This document shows, piece by piece, positions 57,127 to 64,000 of a stretch of 64,000 nucleotides of DNA. The notes under the pieces are model-generated. The model worked only from the letters and a program-made list of their open reading frames with translations, was not told the origin of the DNA and ran no database searches. The first letter of the stretch is position 1, and each line of letters starts with the position of its first letter. The stretch lies in the NCBI RefSeq assembly GCF_036195325.1, contig NZ_CP108101.1:3720001-3784000 (forward strand), read 5' to 3'. The position numbers and the translations under genes were made by a program. Origin of the DNA: Streptomyces sp. NBC_00234 (GTDB lineage: Bacteria; Actinomycetota; Actinomycetes; Streptomycetales; Streptomycetaceae).

Positions 57127-58016
57127 GCGCCCTCGCCTCCGGCCTTCCCGGTGGGGATGTGTTTGGTGAACTCATCGTGCCCCGGCCAGCTCAGCACCAG
57201 CTCGTCGCCGTCCAGGCGGGCCTGTGCGAGTACGGGAGTGAGGTCCTGGGAGTCCGCCGCCTTCAGGGCCTCGGCGGCCGTCCCGTACGGCCTGAGCGTC
57301 CGCAGCGTGGACACGGTGGGCGGCATCATCAGCAGCTCGCCCCGGTCGTAGCCGTCGGCCGCCTCGCCCGGGGCGATCCACACGGTCCTGTCGGCCTCCG
57401 TGGACGCGTTGCGGGTGCGCTGGCCCTCCGGGAGCGCGGCGACGAAGAACCAGGTGTCGTAGCGGCGCGGTTCGAACTCCGGGGTGATCCAGCGCGCCCA
57501 CGCACCGAGCAGGTCGGAGCGCAGCACCAGACCCCGCCGGTCGAGGAACTCGGCGAAGGACAGCTCACGGGCGACCAGCGCCTCGCGGTCCCCCTCCCAG
57601 TCCGCCCCCGTCGTGTCGCTGACGACCGTGCCGGCGGTCGGACCCGCCAGGAGGACGCCCGCCTCCTCGTACGTCTCACGCACGGCGGCGCAGACGATGG
57701 CCTGTGCCTCGGTGACCGTCTCGACGCCGAGCCGCCCGGCCCAGTGCTCCAGCGACGGCCCGGCCCAGCCGACCAGGCGGTCGTCGTCGCGCGGATCGAC
57801 TCCGCCACCCGGATAGGCGTACGCGCCCCCGGCGAAGGCCATGGAGGCGCGGCGGCGCAGCATGTGCACGGCCGGCCCGCCCGCGGTGTCCGCGGCAGGG
57901 TCCCGGAGCAGCATCACGGTCGCGGCGCGCCTGGGGGTCGCGGCTGTCAGCTCGCCTGCGGCGAGGGCCCGGATCCGGTCGGGCCATTCCGGTGGGTACC
58001 ACTGACCATTGGACAT
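57123..58016 (-). CDS. NUDIX hydrolase (NUDT19-like, split box)
   Basis: 297 aa, ATG at 58016. Pattern AATVMLLRDP...VHMLRRRASMAFAGGAYAYPGGGVD at 31-73, then, after a long insertion (RLVGWAGPSLEHWAGRLGVE), the catalytic helix AAVRETYEEAGVLL. The insertion between the GG strand and the REXXEE helix is typical of NUDT19/RP2-type NUDIX proteins, which in animals act on CoA. The substrate here is not defined. Translationally coupled to the MBL gene. Confidence 0.85.
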   Translation of the reverse strand: MSNGQWYPPEWPDRIRALAAGELTAATPRRAATVMLLRDPAADTAGGPAVHMLRRRASMAFAGGAYAYPGGGVDPRDDDRLVGWAGPSLEHWAGRLGVETVTEAQAIVCAAVRETYEEAGVLLAGPTAGTVVSDTTGADWEGDREALVARELSFAEFLDRRGLVLRSDLLGAWARWITPEFEPRRYDTWFFVAALPEGQRTRNASTEADRTVWIAPGEAADGYDRGELLMMPPTVSTLRTLRPYGTAAEALKAADSQDLTPVLAQARLDGDELVLSWPGHDEFTKHIPTGKAGGEGA

Positions 58017-58084
58017 GGCCGGAGGCTATCCGGAACCGTCCCGATGTTCGAGGGCCGCGGTGATCCGTACATGCCCCGTACATG

Positions 58085-58123
58085 CATGATCCCGCCCGGT
58101 CACCGGGACCGGACGGGATCATG
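58085..58123 (-). terminator. Hairpin terminator downstream of ridA-type gene
   Basis: Outer stem CATGATCCCG (58085-58094) with CGGGATCATG (58114-58123), inner stem CCCGG/CCGGG (58095-58099 with 58103-58107). It starts 21 nt beyond the RidA stop codon on the minus strand. Confidence 0.8.
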
Positions 58124-58143
58124 TGTGGCGTACGGAGGACGGA

Positions 58144-58614
58144 TCAGGCGTCGACGAGCTCGACCTGGACCTCGACCTCGACCGGCGCGTCCAGCGGCAG
58201 CACCGCGACGCCCACGGCGCTGCGCGCATGCACGCCCTTGTCACCGAGGACCGCGCCCAGCAGCTCGCTCGCGCCGTTGATCACGGCCGGCTGGCCGGTG
58301 AAGTCGGAGGCCGAGGCGACGAAGCCCACGACCTTCACGACCCGCGCGATCCGGTCCAGGTCGCCCGCGACCGACTTCACGGCCGCGAGGGCGTTGAGCG
58401 CGCACGTCCTGGCGAGCTCCTTCGCCTCGTCGGGCGTGACCTCGGCGCCGACCTTGCCGGTCACCGCGAGCTTCCCGTCCACCATCGGCAGCTGGCCGGA
58501 GGTGTAGACGTACACCCCGGACTGCACGGCCGGCTGGTACGAGGCCAGCGGCGGCACGACGTCCGGGAGCGTCAGGCCGAGCTCCGCGAGGCGCGCCTCG
58601 ACGGCGCCCGCCAT
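58144..58614 (-). CDS. RidA (YjgF/YER057c) family protein
   Basis: 156 aa from ATG at 58614; GGGAG is 10 nt upstream and the stop codon of the DUF4177 gene overlaps by one base (TAATG). Longer than the typical 125-130 aa RidA. The YjgF fold is visible in VQSGVYVYTSGQLPMVDGKLAVTGKVG, AKELARTCALNALAAVKSVAGDLDRIARVVKVVGFV, and HARSAVGVAVLPLDAPVEVEVQVEL. The Arg in ARSAVGV corresponds to the conserved Arg105 that deaminates imine/enamine intermediates, although the sequence around it fits the longer VAV-type subgroup (Rv3678c in mycobacteria). Role: clearing reactive enamines or an uncharacterized function. Confidence 0.88.
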   Translation of the reverse strand: MAGAVEARLAELGLTLPDVVPPLASYQPAVQSGVYVYTSGQLPMVDGKLAVTGKVGAEVTPDEAKELARTCALNALAAVKSVAGDLDRIARVVKVVGFVASASDFTGQPAVINGASELLGAVLGDKGVHARSAVGVAVLPLDAPVEVEVQVELVDA

Positions 58615-58772
58615 TACGCGCGCTCCCGCTTCAGGTAGGCCACGAGCTGCTCGGGGTTGTTCGGGCCGGGGACGACCTGGACGAGCTCCCAGCCGTCCTC
58701 GCCCCAGGTGTCCAGAATCTGCTTGGTCGCGTGCACGAGAAGGGGCACGGTCGCGTATTCCCACTTGGTCAT
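58614..58772 (-). CDS. DUF4177 domain-containing small protein
   Basis: 52 aa, ATG at 58772. MTKWEYATVPLLVHATKQILDTWGEDGWELVQVVPGPNNPEQLVAYLKRERA in outline: the WEYATVP...LDTWGEDGWELV pattern is the core of DUF4177, a small alpha/beta protein of unknown function. Its TAA stop shares a base with the RidA ATG, so the two are coupled. It diverges from the ArsA-like pair across 72 nt and has no strong ribosome-binding site, so it may be translated from a leaderless or nearly leaderless mRNA. Confidence 0.85.
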   Translation of the reverse strand: MTKWEYATVPLLVHATKQILDTWGEDGWELVQVVPGPNNPEQLVAYLKRERA

Positions 58773-58844
58773 AGGGCCGACTGTAATGCCTGGCACGTAC
58801 GGTCTCGTGCGTAGCCCGGGGCACGACTGGTTAGGCTCCAGGAC

Positions 58845-59819
58845 GTGAGCAGGTTCCAGGTCGTCAGCGGTAAGGGCGGGACCGGTAAGACCACGGTCGC
58901 CGCCGCCCTCGCGCTCGCCCTCGCGACCGAGGGGAAACGCACCCTCCTCGTCGAGGTCGAGGGCAGGCAGGGCATCGCCCAGCTCTTCGAGTCGGAGGCG
59001 CTTCCCTACGAGGAGCGGAAGATCGCCGTCGCGCCGGGCGGCGGGGAGGTGCACGCGCTGGCGATCGACGCCGAGCGGGCCCTCCTCGACTACCTCCAGA
59101 TGTTCTACAAACTGGGCAGTGCCGGCCGGGCGCTCAAGAAGCTCGGCGCGATCGACTTCGCCACCACCATCGCTCCGGGGGTGCGGGACGTCCTGCTGAC
59201 CGGCAAGGCGTGCGAAGCCGTACGCCGCAAGGACAAGCGGGGACGTTTCGTCTACGACCACGTGGTCATGGACGCGCCCCCCACCGGACGCATCACCCGC
59301 TTCCTCAATGTGAACGACGAGGTGGCCGGGCTGGCGAGGATCGGCCCGATATACAACCAGGCCCAGGCCGTGATGCGCGTCCTGAAGTCCCCGGAGACCG
59401 CGGTCCACCTCGTGACGCTCCTGGAGGAGATGCCGGTCCAGGAGACCGCGGACGGCATCGCCGAGCTCCGGGCCGCCGAACTGCCCGTGGGCCGGATCAT
59501 CGTGAACATGGTGCGCCCGCACCTGCTCGACGAGGAGGCGCTGCGGACCGTCTCGGGCGCTCGCCGCAGGGAGATCGCCAAGACACTCACCCGGGCGGGG
59601 GTGACCGGCTCCGCCGCCCTCGTACGGCCCCTGGTCGAACAGGCGGCCGAGCACGCCGAGCGGGTCTCACTGGAGCGCGAGCAGCGCGCCGTACTGGCCG
59701 GCCTGGAGCTGCCCACGGACGAACTGCCGCTGATCGGCGAGGGTGTGGACCTCCCCGCGCTGTACGACCTGGCGGTCGAGCTCCGTAAGCAGGGCACAGG
59801 GGAAGAGGTGGGGTCATGA
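58845..59819 (+). CDS. ArsA/Get3-family ATPase, subunit 1
   Basis: 324 aa from GTG at 58845. Deviant Walker A VSGKGGTGKTTVAAAL with signature Lys10 and P-loop Lys15. The switch I position, normally DPA(H/R), reads EVEGRQG, so the catalytic Asp is replaced by Glu and the Pro-Ala is lost. Switch II is VVMDAPPTGRITRFL. No arsenite-binding cysteine set is present and no ars genes are nearby. The partner gene overlaps by 4 nt. The pair corresponds to mycobacterial Rv3679-Rv3680, a Get3-like complex linked to envelope and nutrient stress. Probably forms a heterodimer with subunit 2. Confidence 0.9.
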   Translation: MSRFQVVSGKGGTGKTTVAAALALALATEGKRTLLVEVEGRQGIAQLFESEALPYEERKIAVAPGGGEVHALAIDAERALLDYLQMFYKLGSAGRALKKLGAIDFATTIAPGVRDVLLTGKACEAVRRKDKRGRFVYDHVVMDAPPTGRITRFLNVNDEVAGLARIGPIYNQAQAVMRVLKSPETAVHLVTLLEEMPVQETADGIAELRAAELPVGRIIVNMVRPHLLDEEALRTVSGARRREIAKTLTRAGVTGSAALVRPLVEQAAEHAERVSLEREQRAVLAGLELPTDELPLIGEGVDLPALYDLAVELRKQGTGEEVGS

Positions 59820-61252
59820 CGCTGGGCTCGGACGTCGCACCGGGGCTGGACACCGATGCGCTCCTGGACGACCCGGACATCCGGATCGTCGTGTGCTGCG
59901 GCTCGGGCGGGGTCGGCAAGACCACGACCGCCGCGGCCCTCGGCGTACGGGCCGCCGAGCGCGGGCGCAAGGCCGTGGTCCTCACCATCGACCCGGCCCG
60001 CCGGCTCGCCCAGTCCATGGGCATCGACCAGCTGGACAACATCCCCCGCCGGGTCGAGGACATCGACGGCGAGGGCGGCGGTGAACTCCACGCCATGATG
60101 CTCGACATGAAGCGGACCTTCGACGAGACCGTCGAGGCGCACACCGACCCCGCGCGGGCCCGCGCGATCCTGGAGAACCCCTTCTACCAGTCCCTGTCGG
60201 CCGGCTTCGCGGGCACGCAGGAGTACATGGCGATGGAGAAGCTGGGGCAGCTGAGGGCCCGCGACGAGTGGGACCTGATCATCGTCGACACCCCGCCCTC
60301 GCGCTCCGCACTGGACTTCCTGGACGCTCCGAAGCGCCTCGGTTCGTTCCTGGACGGAAAGTTCATCCGGCTGCTGGTGGCCCCGGCGAAGATCGGCGGC
60401 CGGGCCGGGATGAAGTTCCTCAACGTCGGCATGTCGATGATGACCGGGACGCTCGGCAAACTGCTGGGTGGTCAGTTCCTCCGTGACGTACAGACCTTCG
60501 TCGCCGCGATGGACTCGATGTTCGGCGGATTCCGTACCCGGGCCGATGCCACGTACAAACTGCTCCAGGCCCCCGGTACGGCGTTCCTCGTCGTCGCGAC
60601 GCCGGAGCGGGACGCCTTGCGCGAGGCCGCGTACTTCGTGGAGCGGCTGGCCGACGAGGAGATGCCCCTGGCCGGCCTGGTGCTCAACCGGGTGCACAAC
60701 AGCGAGGCTTCCCGGCTCACGGCGGAGCGCGCGCTCGCCGCTGCGGAAAATCTTGAAGAGGGCGGCATTGTGGATCAGACGACCGGGAAGGCTGGCCTCA
60801 GTGACCCAGTGGACCCGGCGGGCGCCTCTCCCGAAGCCCCCGAGTCACCGCTGCCCCCCGAACGCGACGAGCCGAACGAACAGCACGAGCCGCACGAGTC
60901 GCCCGAACACCCCCACAAGGGTGACGCCCGAGCACCTCACAAGCAGTCGGAGCCGCCGACGGACGCGCATTCCGCATCCGCTGCCGCCACTGCCGCCACA
61001 TCGTCCGATCCCGAGTCCACCGAACCCTCGGTCGAGCAGGTGACCGCAGGTCTGCTCCGCCTGCACGCCGAGCGCATGCAGGTCGTCGCGCGCGAACAGC
61101 GCACACGCGACCGCTTCACCGCGCTCCACCCCGAGGTCCCGGTCACCGAGGTGGCCGCGCTGCCCGGCGATGTACATGACCTCGCAGGTCTCCGGGCCAT
61201 CGGGGACCGGCTCTCGGCCGGTTCCGTTTCCGCTCCGGCCGGAGCTGCCTAG
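59816..61252 (+). CDS. ArsA/Get3-family ATPase, subunit 2
   Basis: 478 aa, ATG overlapping the previous stop codon (ATGA). Walker A VVCCGSGGVGKTTTAAALG: P-loop Lys35 is present, but the intersubunit signature Lys (KGG) is Ser30. Switch I LTIDPARRLAQSMG is intact with Asp and Pro-Ala; switch II is IIVDTPPSRSALDFL. A hydrophobic MF/LGG-rich region (MKFLNVGMSMMTGTLGKLLGG) resembles the client-binding part of Get3. From about 330 to 410 is a Pro/Glu/His-rich low-complexity insert (PEAPESPLPPERDEPNEQHE...), followed by a short helical C-terminal segment (VEQVTAGLLRLHAERMQVVAREQ). Lacks what subunit 1 has and vice versa. Confidence 0.9.
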   Translation: MTLGSDVAPGLDTDALLDDPDIRIVVCCGSGGVGKTTTAAALGVRAAERGRKAVVLTIDPARRLAQSMGIDQLDNIPRRVEDIDGEGGGELHAMMLDMKRTFDETVEAHTDPARARAILENPFYQSLSAGFAGTQEYMAMEKLGQLRARDEWDLIIVDTPPSRSALDFLDAPKRLGSFLDGKFIRLLVAPAKIGGRAGMKFLNVGMSMMTGTLGKLLGGQFLRDVQTFVAAMDSMFGGFRTRADATYKLLQAPGTAFLVVATPERDALREAAYFVERLADEEMPLAGLVLNRVHNSEASRLTAERALAAAENLEEGGIVDQTTGKAGLSDPVDPAGASPEAPESPLPPERDEPNEQHEPHESPEHPHKGDARAPHKQSEPPTDAHSASAAATAATSSDPESTEPSVEQVTAGLLRLHAERMQVVAREQRTRDRFTALHPEVPVTEVAALPGDVHDLAGLRAIGDRLSAGSVSAPAGAA

Positions 61253-61260
61253 GCCCTGCT

Positions 61261-61287
61261 GCCCGTAACCCCTCACGGGGTGCGGGC
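61261..61287. terminator. Hairpin between subunit 2 gene and wblA
   Basis: GCCCG-TA-ACCCC-TCAC-GGGGT-G-CGGGC: ten base pairs with a small internal asymmetry, 9 nt after the ATPase stop codon and 8 nt before the wblA stop codon. Likely serves both converging transcripts. Confidence 0.65.
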
Positions 61288-61295
61288 CCGTACGC

Positions 61296-61646
61296 CTACC
61301 CCACGGCGGCGAACGTCTCGTGCAGTACGTCGTCGTCCAGGCCGACCGCTGCGGGCAGGATGCCCGTCGACTGCTCGTACTCACTGCGAGCGGTCTCCAG
61401 CAGGCGACGCCAGGACGTGACAGTCGGTCGTCGCCGCAGCAGTGCGCGGCGCTCCCGCTCCGTCATTCCACCCCACACGCCGAATTCGACGCGATTGTCC
61501 AGCGCATCGGCCAGGCACTCGGTCCGCACCGGACAACCGGTGCACACCGCCTTGGCCCTGTTCTGCGCTGCCCCTTGTACGAACAGTTCATCCGGATCGG
61601 TAGTGCGGCAGGCTGCCTGCGCACTCCAGTCGGTTACCCAGCCCAT
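61296..61646 (-). CDS. wblA: WhiB-family iron-sulfur regulator WblA
   Basis: 116 aa from ATG at 61646 (MGWVTDWSAQAACRT), with GAGAGGA upstream; an extension to 61709 is open but not family-like. [4Fe-4S] ligands Cys13, Cys35, Cys38 and Cys44 (C-x21-C-x2-C-x5-C), the turn GVWGGMTERERRAL (56-69) and a basic C-terminal stretch RRRPTVTSWRRLL typical of WhiB proteins. WblA of Streptomyces is needed for aerial development and represses antibiotic production; it is orthologous to mycobacterial WhiB4 (Rv3681c), which also sits between the ArsA pair and PonA2. It probably acts by binding the primary sigma factor. Confidence 0.95.
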   Translation of the reverse strand: MGWVTDWSAQAACRTTDPDELFVQGAAQNRAKAVCTGCPVRTECLADALDNRVEFGVWGGMTERERRALLRRRPTVTSWRRLLETARSEYEQSTGILPAAVGLDDDVLHETFAAVG

Positions 61647-61752
61647 GCCGGCGCCGTCCTCTCCCGAATCGAGGCTCCCCCACGGCGGCGGCGGCATATT
61701 CACCGCCACCAGTTGAGGACGTTACGGAAGGCAGCACCAGCACAACACCCCC

Positions 61753-61779
61753 TTCGGGCCCAATCTTGGATGGCCCGAA
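61753..61779 (-). promoter_or_regulatory. 8-bp inverted repeat in the presumed wblA leader
   Basis: TTCGGGCC (61753-61760) and GGCCCGAA (61772-61779) flank an 11-nt loop, 107-133 nt upstream of the wblA ATG. It would be transcribed if wblA has a long 5' leader; it could also be an operator. Confidence 0.4.
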
Positions 61780-61989
61780 CGGACTATGCGTACGCGGCAG
61801 ATCACCCAGAGGAGTGAGGGGAGGACATACGAGACCATCACCACAAAATCGGGGCAGGACCCCCAAATCGCAGTGGACAATCCGTGACACACAAGGCGAA
61901 TTCGGGAACGCCTCGGGTCGCGGAACCGCTGCTTGCGGAGATGGCTTGAACTGCACGGGGGTTGAAACAAAACCGGTCTGCTGTGACAG

Positions 61990-62019
61990 TTGAGAGCAGC
62001 TTAGGCCAACGCATATACG
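61990..62019 (+). promoter_or_regulatory. Vegetative-type promoter of the PBP gene
   Basis: TTGAGA (61990-61995), 18-nt spacer, TATACG (62014-62019). Predicted transcription start near 62026, about 27 nt before the ATG. Confidence 0.5.
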
Positions 62020-62052
62020 CCTGTCCGGCGAATGAGAACGTAGGCTGCCCCC

Positions 62053-64000
62053 ATGCCAAAGAAGCGCTCGGGCGGGGGTCTCACGACGACCCAGCAGGCC
62101 GCCAAGTTCCTCGGTGTCGCCGCACTATCCGGAGCTGTCCTGGCAGGTATCGCACTGCCGGCCGCCGGAGTGCTCGGCCTCGCGGCCAAGGGGACGGTCG
62201 AGGGATTCGACGAAATCCCTTCCAACCTCAAGACACCACCGCTCAGTCAGCGCACCAAGATCCTGGACAGCGACGGCGGGCTCATCGCGACGGACTACTC
62301 GCGCGACCGCACCGTCGTCCCGCTCAAGGACATCTCCCCGTACATGCAGGACGCGATCGTCGCGATCGAGGACTCCCGCTTCTACGAGCACGGGGCCGTC
62401 GACCTCAAGGGCATCCTGCGTGCGATGAACCGCAACGTGCAGGCAGGCGGGGCCGCGCAGGGCGCGTCGACCCTCACCCAGCAGTACGTGAAGAACGTCT
62501 TCGTCGAGGAGGCGGGCGACGACCAGGCGAAGGTCGCCGAGGCCACCCAGCAGACGCTCGGCCGCAAGGTCCGCGAGCTCAAGTACGCGATCCAGGTCGA
62601 GGAAGAGCTCGGCAAGAAGAAGATCCTGGAGAACTACCTCAACATCACGTTCTTCGGGCAGCAGGCGTACGGCATCGAAGCCGCGTCCCAGCGCTACTTC
62701 TCCAAGCCCGCGAAGAACCTGAAGCTGGCGGAGGCCGCGCTGCTGGCCGGCATCGTCCAGTCGCCCAGCCGCTACGACCCGGTCAACGACGCGCAGGAGG
62801 CGACCAAGCGTCGCAACACCGTGCTGCAGCGCATGGCCGCGACGAAGAGCATCACGCAGGCCGAGGCCGACAAGGCCATGGCCACCCCGCTCGGCCTGAA
62901 GGTCAGCAAGCCCCGCAGCGGCTGCATCACCGCTGTGGAGGGCGCCGGCTTCTTCTGCAACTACGTCCGCAAGACGGTCCTCTCCGACCGCTCCTTCGGC
63001 AAGACCGAGGCGGACCGGCAGAAGCTGTGGGACCTCGGCGGTCTGACCATCAAGACCACGCTCGACCCCAAGGCGCAGGCCGCGGCCAACAAGGCCGCCA
63101 CCTCCCGCGTCAACAAGGACGACGGCGTCGCCGCCTCGGTCGTCCAGGTCCAGCCCGGCACCGGCAAGATCCTCTCGATGGGGCAGTCGCGGCCGTACGG
63201 GCTCGACGGGACGAAGCACGAGACGGTGATCAACCTCGGTGTCGGCAGCGAGATGGGCGGCACGACGTACGGGTTCCAGGTCGGCTCGACCTTCAAGCCC
63301 ATCACCGCTGCCGCCGCCCTGGAGAAGAGCATCAGCCCCACCACGGTCTTCGACGACCCGTGGAAGATCAACATGGCGAAGAGCGACTACCGGAACTGCT
63401 CCGGCAGCCCGACCGGCTCGGACCAGTGGCCCGTGCAGAACGAGCTGGAGTCCGAGAAGGGCCCCTACGACCTGACCAGCGCGCTGGGCAAGTCCATCAA
63501 CACCTACTTCGCGCGGCTGGAGCAGAAGGTCGGTCTCTGCGAGACCGTCACCATGGCGAAGAGCCTCGGGTACGAGGCCAGCACCGGGCGGAAGCTGGGC
63601 GAGGACCCGTCGGTCACCCTCGGCGTCGCGGAGAACACCCCGCTGGGCATGGCCTCCACGTACGCCGCCTTCGCCAACCGCGGCACGTACTGCTCCCCGG
63701 TCGCGATCGAATCGGTCACCACACGGGACGGCAAGTCCCTGCCCGTGCCGAAGACGGCCTGCAACCGCGCGATGAGCGAGCTCACCGCCGACACGATCAA
63801 CCAGATGCTCAAGGGCGTCGTCGAGGACGGAACGGGCACCCAGGCCGGCCTCACCGACCGCGACAACGCGGGCAAGACCGGTACCACCGACGACCGCAAG
63901 GACGCCTGGTTCGTCGGCTACACCCCGAACCTGTCCACCGCGGTCTGGGTCGGCGACGACGTCGGCGAGAAGCGCGGCATGTACAACATCACCATCGGCG
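62053..64000 (+). CDS. Class A penicillin-binding protein (PonA2-like), 3' end outside window
   Basis: 649 residues visible from ATG at 62053; runs off the right edge. Short cytoplasmic basic tail MPKKRSGGG, a signal-anchor helix ([21 protein letters not shown]), then a GT51 transglycosylase domain: catalytic Glu106 in [11 protein letters not shown] and [12 protein letters not shown]. The transpeptidase domain has Ser412 (STFK), SIN (481-483) and KTGTT (Lys608). A cysteine-containing insertion ([21 protein letters not shown], in two parts) lies between the domains. Reaction: glycan polymerization and peptide cross-linking of peptidoglycan outside the membrane. Position beside wblA matches mycobacterial ponA2 beside whiB4. 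Confidence 0.95.
   Translation, partial: MPKKRSGGGLTTTQQAAKFLGVAALSGAVLAGIALPAAGVLGLAAKGTVEGFDEIPSNLKTPPLSQRTKILDSDGGLIATDYSRDRTVVPLKDISPYMQDAIVAIEDSRFYEHGAVDLKGILRAMNRNVQAGGAAQGASTLTQQYVKNVFVEEAGDDQAKVAEATQQTLGRKVRELKYAIQVEEELGKKKILENYLNITFFGQQAYGIEAASQRYFSKPAKNLKLAEAALLAGIVQSPSRYDPVNDAQEATKRRNTVLQRMAATKSITQAEADKAMATPLGLKVSKPRSGCITAVEGAGFFCNYVRKTVLSDRSFGKTEADRQKLWDLGGLTIKTTLDPKAQAAANKAATSRVNKDDGVAASVVQVQPGTGKILSMGQSRPYGLDGTKHETVINLGVGSEMGGTTYGFQVGSTFKPITAAAALEKSISPTTVFDDPWKINMAKSDYRNCSGSPTGSDQWPVQNELESEKGPYDLTSALGKSINTYFARLEQKVGLCETVTMAKSLGYEASTGRKLGEDPSVTLGVAENTPLGMASTYAAFANRGTYCSPVAIESVTTRDGKSLPVPKTACNRAMSELTADTINQMLKGVVEDGTGTQAGLTDRDNAGKTGTTDDRKDAWFVGYTPNLSTAVWVGDDVGEKRGMYNITIG

Larger units (their letters stand above)
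61647..62052. other. Divergent intergenic region between wblA and the PBP gene
   Basis: 406 nt without a supportable gene. It carries an 8-bp hairpin in the wblA leader side (61753-61779), a good rightward promoter (61990-62019) for the PBP gene, and moderately AT-rich sequence in between (61840-62000) where the wblA promoter is expected. Confidence 0.6.

Noticed and set aside
58845..61252. Arsenic resistance function for the ArsA-like genes
   Set aside because: No arsB, arsC, arsR or arsenite-binding cysteine set; the context is wblA and a PBP, matching the Get3-like mycobacterial pair instead.

Overview
This window is very high-GC DNA with strong third-position GC bias, GTG and TTG starts, few T-tract terminators, and wblA, bldG, a Rv3660c-type ssd/tad cluster and a dTMP kinase fused to an MFS-like domain. 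These point to Streptomyces or a very close actinomycete. From about 10 kb to the right end the gene order matches what I remember of the Streptomyces core around topA, bldG, acsA, crp and wblA. Much of it also parallels the mycobacterial block from holB/topA to whiB4/ponA2. I see no prophage, CRISPR array, intact insertion sequence or large biosynthetic cluster. The window is mostly vertically inherited housekeeping and developmental genes.

Layout. 1-10 kb is a more variable stretch: a cut-off Tat-exported intradiol dioxygenase, a secreted chitin-binding-type serine protease, a DUF2804 protein, a small APH-like kinase, and a NarL-type two-component system divergent from a MacB-type ABC exporter, with a perfect 9-bp inverted repeat between them. 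Then come a two-domain rhodanese and tRNA-Thr(CGU). 10.5-20.3 kb is the replication/topology group: secreted TAP-like peptidase, holB, an MFS-dTMP kinase-coiled-coil fusion, topA and a small membrane protein. 20.5-26.7 kb holds a drug-type ABC exporter next to an ArsR-type regulator, a class I methyltransferase and a lipoprotein. 27-33.4 kb holds the H+-pyrophosphatase, the bldG/anti-sigma pair and a divergent MrfA-like helicase. 33.4-38.5 kb is a tightly overlapping Tad/Flp secretion operon headed by ssd. An HAD phosphatase diverges from it across a 500-nt spacer that carries DnaA-box-like sites and two G-loop hairpins.

40-51.8 kb contains a Fic-fold protein that has lost its catalytic motif, a CooC/MinD-type ATPase, a NodB-like lipoprotein, a SulP-STAS-carbonic anhydrase fusion, acsA, nhaA, a holin-X membrane protein and an epoxide-hydrolase-like enzyme. 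52-64 kb contains marP, a CoA-type NUDIX hydrolase, nth, crp, a metallo-beta-lactamase/NUDIX/RidA/DUF4177 group, two overlapping ArsA/Get3-like ATPases, wblA, and a class A penicillin-binding protein cut off by the right edge.

How it works together. Several genes belong to morphological development and envelope homeostasis: BldG with its anti-sigma partner, WblA, Crp, Ssd/Tad, MarP and the PBP. The observations I find most interesting are: the two ArsA-like ATPases have complementary active-site losses, which suggests one composite site in an obligate heterodimer; the Fic protein lacks both catalytic histidine and inhibitory glutamate; the anti-sigma kinase has a degenerate N-box; a roughly 50-bp palindrome flanked by CTAG abuts the marP stop codon; and a 12-bp tandem repeat runs into a permease stop codon. 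All protein assignments are from motif reading and memory; no database search was run.
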